Below are positions 4,417 through 8,316 of a DNA stretch of 8,316 bases, piece after piece (the stretch's first letter is position 1; every line of letters starts with the position of its first letter). Where the stretch lies: NCBI GenBank assembly GCA_016199185.1, contig JACQHE010000027.1:1-8316 (forward strand), written 5' to 3'. Origin of the DNA: Candidatus Gottesmanbacteria bacterium. GTDB taxonomy: Bacteria > Patescibacteriota > Microgenomatia > UBA10105 > UBA927. The translations under genes were made by a program, and so were the position numbers. The notes under the pieces were generated by a model, which worked only from the letters and a program-made list of their open reading frames with translations, did not search any database and was not told the origin of the DNA.

Positions 4417-5451
4417 TTAGTGGATGGAGTTGCGGACGATCTGCAGGACGAAGTCGTCCAGCGTCATGCCTGCGGCGCGTACCGACGCGGTCATGGCATC
4501 GCCGGCACCGGGGGATATACCTGCGTTGGCGTTTCCCTCCAAAAAATACCATTGGCAGCCTTTGGGGTTATACCGGAGGTCAAAACGCGCATAGTCGCGA
4601 AACTGCATGGCGTAAAAGGCACGGATGGATTCCTTTTTCATCTGGGTCACGAGGTGCGGCGGAACGTTTTTGGGCGGTGCGATAAATTGGCAACTGTTCC
4701 AGATGGCCGACCCCTTATCCCACTTTTCGTCAAATCCATAGATATTCCAGGTATTGCGCGCCTTCCCCGTCCAGGTTATCTGCGCCGGCGGCAGCGCCGT
4801 GGTTTTGCCGCCGTTTTCATACACCGTCACCTGCAATTCCTCGCCGGGAATAAACTCCTCCGCAAGAAGCGTCTGGCGATATTTTTTCCGGAGAATCATG
4901 ACGACTCGCTTAAATTGTTCATATGTTCTAACGACCGAACGGCTCGTGATGCCTATGGAGCAGTGTTCAAACGCGGGCTTGACGATGATGGGAAATGTAC
5001 TGGGAAGGAGTCCTCGTCGCAGACGATCCGAAAGTCGGATGACGGAAAATTTTGGAACCGGGAGCTGCTGTTTTTGCAGTATTTTCTTGCTGTGCAGTTT
5101 GTTGTTACTCGTTTGAATGGCGTCCACGGAGGAACCCGAGTGGGGAATCGTCAAACGATCCAGAATACGGGCAATGCGAACTTCCAGTTTCCTGCTGTCA
5201 ACGAGATTAAAGACATAATCAGCACGAATTTTTTTGAGATTGGAAAGCGACGCTCCCGTGAGGCGGATAATTTGGACACGGAACCCGTGGCGCAGGAGAA
5301 GTTTTCGCACAAAAAAGACGGTCTCCTGAGTATCGGCGTCCACAACGATGTGCTCCCTGTCCGGATACTCCTTCTCGTCCTCCTTTGTCAGATCGTGGTA
5401 GAGGATGGCAATGGTACGGGGCCGCTGCCGCCTTTTCTTGTTTTTCTTCAT
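4417..5451 (-). CDS. ATP-grasp ligase related to D-alanine-D-alanine ligase
   Basis: ATP-grasp enzymes join a carboxylate to an amine or thiol through an acyl-phosphate. The resemblance here is to the Ddl branch, which makes the D-Ala-D-Ala dipeptide of peptidoglycan. Visible motifs (344 aa) are IPHSGSSVDA (102-111), the ATP-binding lysine in PIIVKPA (K158) with the flexible loop CSIGIT (164-169), EEFIPGEE (198-205) and the C-terminal metal site ARFDLRY (D291) and FLEGNANAG (E305, N307). The N-terminus is basic without a signal peptide. The start at 5451 has AAGGA 5 nt upstream; an in-frame ATG at 5499 lies in the promoter palindrome and is rejected. GNANAG replaces the usual NxxPG of classical Ddl, so the substrate may be another amino acid or peptide. 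Confidence 0.85.
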   Translation of the reverse strand: MKKNKKRRQRPRTIAILYHDLTKEDEKEYPDREHIVVDADTQETVFFVRKLLLRHGFRVQIIRLTGASLSNLKKIRADYVFNLVDSRKLEVRIARILDRLTIPHSGSSVDAIQTSNNKLHSKKILQKQQLPVPKFSVIRLSDRLRRGLLPSTFPIIVKPAFEHCSIGITSRSVVRTYEQFKRVVMILRKKYRQTLLAEEFIPGEELQVTVYENGGKTTALPPAQITWTGKARNTWNIYGFDEKWDKGSAIWNSCQFIAPPKNVPPHLVTQMKKESIRAFYAMQFRDYARFDLRYNPKGCQWYFLEGNANAGISPGAGDAMTASVRAAGMTLDDFVLQIVRNSIH

Positions 5452-5490
5452 GCGTATCCTTCGTACCACATTTGGCCGTTGTGAGCAAAC

Positions 5491-5500
5491 ATTGTACAAT
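5491..5500. promoter_or_regulatory. Palindromic divergent -10 element ATTGTACAAT
   Basis: A perfect 10-bp palindrome supplies TACAAT on both strands. The plus copy (5495-5500) is 10 nt before tRNA-Leu(UAA). The minus copy (5496 to 5491) predicts a start near 5484 and a leader of about 33 nt for the ATP-grasp gene. RNA polymerase could load in only one direction at a time, which would couple the two units by competition. Confidence 0.5.
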
Positions 5501-5510
5501 AATCATGTCT

Positions 5511-5597
5511 GCCGAGGTGGTGAAACAGGTATACACGCGGGCCTTAAGAGCCCGTGGAGCTAAACACTCCGTGTGGGTTCGACCCCCACCCTCGGCA
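5511..5597 (+). tRNA. tRNA-Leu(UAA)
   Basis: Acceptor GCCGAGG/CCTCGGC, anticodon stem CGGGC/GCCCG with loop CTTAAGA (TAA, reading UUA and UUG), variable arm GGAG/CTCC and T loop TTCGACC form a class II leucine tRNA. After discriminator A the sequence is CATGG, so CCA is not encoded and the next ORF begins 1 nt later. Confidence 0.95.
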
Positions 5598-5598
5598 C

Positions 5599-5907
5599 AT
5601 GGCAGAAAACTTTTTTGAGTGTGTGTATGCAGTGGTTCGACGCATCCCGCCAGGAAAGGTGGCAACGTATAAACTCATCGCCGATATCCTGGACACAAGG
5701 GACGCGCGTCGCGTGGGGCACGCGCTCCATGCCAACCCGGACGGATCGCGGACACCGTGCCACCGCGTCGTCTTCTCTGATGGCCGACTCGCTCCCGGCT
5801 ACGCCTTCGGCGGACCCAATGGGCAGCGAAGAAAACTGGAGCTTGAAGGTGTCACGTTTATCGACGGCAACGTTGACCTCTCAACCCACCTCTGGCAGCC
5901 GACCTGA
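5599..5907 (+). CDS. Methylated-DNA-cysteine methyltransferase domain protein (MGMT C-terminal domain only)
   Basis: This 102-aa protein is the DNA-binding and catalytic domain of O6-alkylguanine-DNA alkyltransferase without the N-terminal domain of Ada or Ogt. The order is classical: VRRIPPGKVATYKLIA, the recognition helix ARRVGHALHANP (R38 is a candidate arginine finger), the acceptor site TPCHRVV (C54) and GYAFGGPNGQRRKLELEG. Because C54 is present rather than the W of alkyltransferase-like proteins, direct alkyl transfer is possible; damage recognition that feeds nucleotide excision repair is the alternative. The ATG lies 1 nt after the tRNA-Leu discriminator base, so there is no room for a Shine-Dalgarno. 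The mRNA is probably released leaderless by tRNA 3' processing. A longer frame opening at 5554 inside the tRNA is rejected. Confidence 0.88.
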   Translation: MAENFFECVYAVVRRIPPGKVATYKLIADILDTRDARRVGHALHANPDGSRTPCHRVVFSDGRLAPGYAFGGPNGQRRKLELEGVTFIDGNVDLSTHLWQPT

Positions 5908-5924
5908 AAGACTACCGAATATTC

Positions 5925-5933
5925 TGGTACAAT
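5925..5933 (+). promoter_or_regulatory. Extended -10 (TGGTACAAT) of tRNA-Pro and the DUF192 gene
   Basis: An extended -10 element with TG ends 7 nt before the tRNA-Pro 5' end, so transcription should start at or beside the mature 5' base. It lies 17 nt after the stop codon of the alkyltransferase gene. Confidence 0.6.
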
Positions 5934-5940
5934 AAGGGTG

Positions 5941-6014
5941 CGGGGTGTGGCGCAATTGGCTAGCGCGCATCGTTTGGGACGATGAGGTTGTGAGTTCAAG
6001 TCTCACCACCCCGA
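5941..6014 (+). tRNA. tRNA-Pro(UGG)
   Basis: Acceptor CGGGGTG/CACCCCG has the C1-G72 pair typical of bacterial proline tRNAs. The anticodon stem CATCG/CGATG holds loop TTTGGGA (TGG), and the T arm is GTGAG-TTCAAGT-CTCAC. Discriminator A is followed by CTG and then the ATG of the next gene; CCA is not encoded. Confidence 0.95.
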
Positions 6015-6017
6015 CTG

Positions 6018-6461
6018 ATGAAAAAACTCATCGTCGTCTTTTGTGTTCTTTCCGCTGGCGCATTTTCCTTCTGGTACTACACGAGGCATCCTCTGGTAAC
6101 GACGGTGACGGTCCGAGATGCCACATTCACGGTTGACGTTGCCGTGACGCCGAACGAAAAAGAAGTGGGGCTGGGATTTCGGAAGTCGCTTGGTGACGAT
6201 CGCGGGATGCTGTTTGTGTATGATCACAAGGAGCGCTACCCGTTCTGGATGCGTGCCATGCGCTTCCCGATCGACATAATCTGGATTGCTGACCGGACGA
6301 TCGTGGATATTTCTAAAAACGTGCCCGTCTCAGACAAGCCGGTTGAACAGCTGCCATTGTACCACCCAATGGTATCAGTTGATAAAGTACTGGAGATCAA
6401 CGCAGGACTTTCTGATGCCTACGGCATATCAATAGGGGATAGCGTCAAGATTAGAAATTAA
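6018..6461 (+). CDS. DUF192 (COG1430) family protein, N-terminally anchored or secreted
   Basis: The 147-aa protein has a hydrophobic N-terminal segment after MKK (about 4-21), consistent with a membrane anchor or signal peptide, so the globular part acts outside the membrane. Family motifs are visible: PNEKEVGLGFRKSL (45-58), the GMLF strand (63-66), FWMRAM (76-81), PIDIIWI (84-90) and VLEINAG (124-130). The molecular function of DUF192 is not established. The ATG is 3 nt after tRNA-Pro, so the two must share a transcript and the mRNA would be leaderless after tRNA release. The stop codon ends 1 nt before the 3' end of the opposing tRNA-Arg gene. Confidence 0.85.
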   Translation: MKKLIVVFCVLSAGAFSFWYYTRHPLVTTVTVRDATFTVDVAVTPNEKEVGLGFRKSLGDDRGMLFVYDHKERYPFWMRAMRFPIDIIWIADRTIVDISKNVPVSDKPVEQLPLYHPMVSVDKVLEINAGLSDAYGISIGDSVKIRN

Positions 6462-6462
6462 G

Positions 6463-6535
6463 CGCTCCCAGCAGGAATCGAACCTGCAACCTTCTCGTTA
6501 GAAGCGAGATGCTCTATCCGTTGAGCTATGGGAGC
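6463..6535 (-). tRNA. tRNA-Arg(UCU)
   Basis: Acceptor GCTCCCA/TGGGAGC, anticodon stem TCTCG/CGAGA with loop CTTCTAA (TCT, reading AGA and AGG), and T arm GCAGG-TTCGATT-CCTGC. Discriminator G is followed by CTTAA, so CCA is not encoded. It follows tRNA-Gly on the same strand, and its transcript would run antisense into the DUF192 gene because no terminator is visible. Confidence 0.95.
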
Positions 6536-6553
6536 CTTTATCCTATAGTTTTG

Positions 6554-6624
6554 AGCGGGCGAGGAGAATCGAACTCCCGACCAGAGTTTGGAAAACTCTC
6601 GTTTTGCCACTAAACTACGCCCGC
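6554..6624 (-). tRNA. tRNA-Gly(UCC)
   Basis: Acceptor GCGGGCG/CGCCCGC, anticodon stem AGAGT/ACTCT with loop TTTCCAA (TCC, reading GGA and GGG), and T arm GGGAG-TTCGATT-CTCCT. Discriminator T matches bacterial glycine tRNAs. The downstream bases are CAAAA, so no CCA is encoded. It is 18 nt upstream of tRNA-Arg. Confidence 0.95.
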
Positions 6625-6632
6625 GGTATCCG

Positions 6633-6655
6633 TATTATATCGTATGCGCTATACT
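6633..6655. promoter_or_regulatory. Divergent promoter region for tRNA-Gly/Arg and the glycoside hydrolase
   Basis: On the minus strand TATAAT (6639 to 6634) is 9 nt from tRNA-Gly. On the plus strand TATTAT (6633-6638) overlaps it and TATACT lies at 6650-6655. The TATACT box would start transcription near 6662-6665, at the third in-frame ATG. The TATTAT box would start it at about 6644-6645, the first ATG. Either way the hydrolase mRNA would be leaderless or nearly so. Confidence 0.45.
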
Positions 6656-7702
6656 ATGCACCACATGACGCTTATACTGTTTATCATCGCGCTCTTGCTG
6701 ACCCGGCCGGTGGGGGCTGTCTACGATCCGCTCCGCGTGCCGAATAACACGCACGGTATTCATGTTGCGGATCCCAACGACATCCCCAAAGTCAAAGAAC
6801 TCGTCAATTCCTCCGGCGGCAGCTGGGGATACGTCACCCTCGTCATTCCCGAAAACCAGCGCAATCCGGACATCTGGCAGCCGATCTTCACAAAGATGAA
6901 GCGCGACCGCTTGATCCCTATCGTACGGCTGGCGACCCGTGTGGAAGGGAGCGCATGGATCAAACCCTCTCTGACCGATGCAAATGTCTGGGCAAGTTTC
7001 CTTAACGCGCTTCCGTGGCCAACCAAAAACCGCTACGTGGTCATCTTTAACGAACCCAATCACGCCAAGGAATGGGGAGGGCAGATAAGCCCGAACGAGT
7101 ACGCTGATACGCTTGTGGCCTTTTCCAGGGCACTCAAAGAGAAATCTACTGACTTCTTTATTCTACCCGCCGGACTGGATGCCTCCGCGCCAAACGGCAA
7201 AGAGACCATGGACGAAGAATTGTTTCTCCGATGGATGCTTGCCCGGCAACCCAACCTCGCCGAAGCAATTGACGGCTGGACATCGCACTCCTACCCCAAC
7301 CCCGGTTTCTCCGGCTCGCCCTACGCTTCCGGAAGAGGAACGATCCGCACGTTTGAGTGGGAACTTCGCCTCCTTGGTGATCTTGGTTTCGAGAAGAACC
7401 TTCCGGTTTTTATTACGGAAACCGGCTGGTCGCATTCACGGCTCACTCCTGATGAAGTGAGTGAGTATCTCTCCATCGCTTCTCAAACAGTCTGGAATCA
7501 ACCTCAAATCGCCGCAGTTACCCCATTTCTGTTTAACTATCAGGATTCACTTTTTTCTATGTTTTCCTGGCTCCGCCTCATTACCCGGGAACCCTACTCG
7601 TTTTACCGTTCGTATCAGCAGATCGCCAAAGCGAAAGGAGAACCTCTCACGTATCCCACCGAAGAATATCTCGCGCTCATCGCACAACAACTTACCCTGT
7701 AA
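6644..7702 (+). CDS. Secreted glycoside hydrolase-like protein (clan GH-A TIM barrel)
   Basis: This appears to be an extracellular glycosidase of the retaining (beta/alpha)8 type. An N-terminal signal peptide (TLILFIIALLLTRPVGA, cleavage near the AVYD junction) exports it. Two catalytic glutamates stand at the expected strand ends: E137 in VIFNEPNHAKEW (acid/base) and E259 in VFITETGWS (nucleophile). DGWTSHSYPNP between them resembles the substrate-cleft loop of clan A enzymes. The length of 352 aa suits a single catalytic domain with no carbohydrate-binding module. I cannot assign a GH family or substrate. The first ATG (6644) gives an arginine in the signal n-region; ATGs at 6656 and 6665 are alternatives, the last supported by TATACT. 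No Shine-Dalgarno precedes any of them. Confidence 0.8.
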   Translation: MRYTMHHMTLILFIIALLLTRPVGAVYDPLRVPNNTHGIHVADPNDIPKVKELVNSSGGSWGYVTLVIPENQRNPDIWQPIFTKMKRDRLIPIVRLATRVEGSAWIKPSLTDANVWASFLNALPWPTKNRYVVIFNEPNHAKEWGGQISPNEYADTLVAFSRALKEKSTDFFILPAGLDASAPNGKETMDEELFLRWMLARQPNLAEAIDGWTSHSYPNPGFSGSPYASGRGTIRTFEWELRLLGDLGFEKNLPVFITETGWSHSRLTPDEVSEYLSIASQTVWNQPQIAAVTPFLFNYQDSLFSMFSWLRLITREPYSFYRSYQQIAKAKGEPLTYPTEEYLALIAQQLTL

Positions 7703-7718
7703 ATCTGATTTTTCCCAC

Positions 7719-7982
7719 TTAATAATCTATTCTTTCCTGTATACGACCGACAAAATCATGAATAAATACAGCAGTCCCTTGGCTTGCAAGAGATTTAGCA
7801 TATTTTGCAGCCTCTTGTTGTGTATCAAAAATCTGACTGGTTCTATCAGAAAGTAAGTTTTTTACAATCCACCCATTCTTTCTGGGAAGAATATGTTGAT
7901 CCTTTTTTCCTTTTTCCACTGCATTTTTATAAGCAAGAATAGCGGGGTTGTTTTGATCAGTTTTTAGCGGTATTTTCTTCAT
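7719..7982 (-). CDS. DUF2188 domain-containing small protein
   Basis: The 87-aa protein shows the DUF2188 pattern: H30-ILPRKNGW38-IVK, then FDTQQEAAKYAKSLA (52-66), the strand TAVFIHD (70-76) and the closing GRIQERIDY (79-87). The function of the family is unknown. The start at 7982 has a strong AAAGGAG 8 nt upstream, which lies inside the last codons of the preceding gene, so translation is probably coupled. The gene is more AT-rich than the hydrolase and ATP-grasp genes, which hints at separate origin. It converges on the hydrolase gene with a 16-nt gap. Confidence 0.85.
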   Translation of the reverse strand: MKKIPLKTDQNNPAILAYKNAVEKGKKDQHILPRKNGWIVKNLLSDRTSQIFDTQQEAAKYAKSLASQGTAVFIHDFVGRIQERIDY

Positions 7983-7987
7983 ACGTA

Positions 7988-8316
7988 CTACTCCTTTAAC
8001 AGAGTAATGATATCACTTTCAGTCATCTGTTTGCTAGTTAGATAATCAATTGTCCTCTCCTTTGTGTCAAATTGAACGTGAGAAAATTGCAGTTTTTCAT
8101 CAAACGTATATGAACTTTCAATAACATTTATCTCAACGTCTGGATATTCTGTGACTATCCACAATAAGGTTTTTCTTGATCCGGCATGAGTTTTGTAAAA
8201 ATGTTCGTCGCCAAATTTCCTATCCCTATTTAAGAATGCAACAAAAGCTCTCTTTAAGTCGTCGGGTATTACTGCATAGATGATGGGAGTTTTCTTTGCC
8301 TTGACTATTTGTCTAA
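7988..8316 (-). CDS. Partial hypothetical protein, C-terminal 109 residues
   Basis: An open frame enters from the right edge and ends at TAG (7988-7990), giving at least 109 codons without a stop. It contains TPIIYAVIPDDLKRAFVAFL, GDEHFYKTHAGSRKTLLWI and FDEKLQFSHVQFDTKERTID, and ends TESDIITLLKE. I do not recognise the family. The arginine-rich RDRKFGDEHF stretch and the alternating strands and helices loosely recall the C-terminal part of small P-loop kinases such as zeta toxins, but the Walker region lies outside the window. The stop is 5 nt from the DUF2188 start, so the two form an operon. The base composition is AT-rich, about one third GC near its end. Confidence 0.65.
   Translation of the reverse strand, partial: RQIVKAKKTPIIYAVIPDDLKRAFVAFLNRDRKFGDEHFYKTHAGSRKTLLWIVTEYPDVEINVIESSYTFDEKLQFSHVQFDTKERTIDYLTSKQMTESDIITLLKE
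7991..7997 (-). promoter_or_regulatory. Shine-Dalgarno AAAGGAG of the DUF2188 gene, inside the upstream coding end
   Basis: AAAGGAG encodes part of the final Leu-Lys-Glu of the upstream ORF and is 8 nt from the ATG at 7982. It is the strongest ribosome-binding site in the window and contrasts with the leaderless starts elsewhere. Confidence 0.7.

Noticed and set aside
4420..5484. 354-codon plus-strand frame opposite the ATP-grasp gene
   Set aside because: It is the antisense shadow of a gene with clear ATP-grasp motifs; its translation shows no domain.
5554..5598. Upstream start for the alkyltransferase inside tRNA-Leu(UAA)
   Set aside because: It would put 15 residues encoded by the tRNA before the conserved domain; homologous domains begin close to the MAENFF start.

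Overview
The window looks like a chromosome segment of an uncultured bacterium with a very compact genome. A Patescibacteria (Candidate Phyla Radiation) member is the most likely source, but this is an inference. The supporting signs are seven tRNA genes with no encoded CCA, genes packed to within 1-3 nt of tRNA ends, -10 boxes so close to start codons that mRNAs would be leaderless, a large serine recombinase of the zinc-ribbon type, and small extracytoplasmic enzymes. No rRNA or ribosomal protein gene is present to confirm the taxon.

Layout. 1-1412 (minus): a modular M23 metallopeptidase with two Pro/Ser-rich linkers and a C-terminal winged helix. 1413-2627: about 1.2 kb without a credible gene, but rich in nested inverted repeats. 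It includes a probable structured RNA (minus, about 1582-1833) and the left copy of a 91-bp repeat. 2628-4157 (plus): a large serine recombinase with a 20-bp-arm dyad in its leader. It lies between inverted copies of the 91-bp repeat (2281-2371 and 4028-4118). The right copy abuts the 3' end of tRNA-Val, so the recombinase ORF ends antisense inside that tRNA. 4117-4387 (minus): tRNA-Leu(CAG), tRNA-Leu(GAG) and tRNA-Val(UAC), read from one promoter. 4417-5451 (minus): a D-Ala-D-Ala-ligase-like ATP-grasp enzyme.

5491-6461 (plus): two tandem tRNA-plus-ORF units, tRNA-Leu(UAA) with an MGMT-type alkyltransferase and tRNA-Pro(UGG) with a DUF192 protein. In each the ORF starts 1-3 nt after the tRNA. 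6463-6624 (minus): tRNA-Arg(UCU) and tRNA-Gly(UCC). 6644-7702 (plus): a secreted clan GH-A-like glycoside hydrolase. 7719-8316 (minus): an AT-rich pair made of a DUF2188 protein and a partial upstream gene whose last codons form the DUF2188 ribosome-binding site.

How the parts may work together. The tRNA genes and single-copy enzymes from 4117 to 7702 look like ordinary compact chromosome with bidirectional promoters. The stretch 1413-4118 looks accessory: a recombinase cassette inserted against a tRNA 3' end, with repeat copies that each carry a rho-independent-terminator-like hairpin pointing inward. That arrangement would shield the recombinase from outside transcription. The M23-winged-helix gene and the structured RNA may belong to the same accessory region, but nothing visible proves it.
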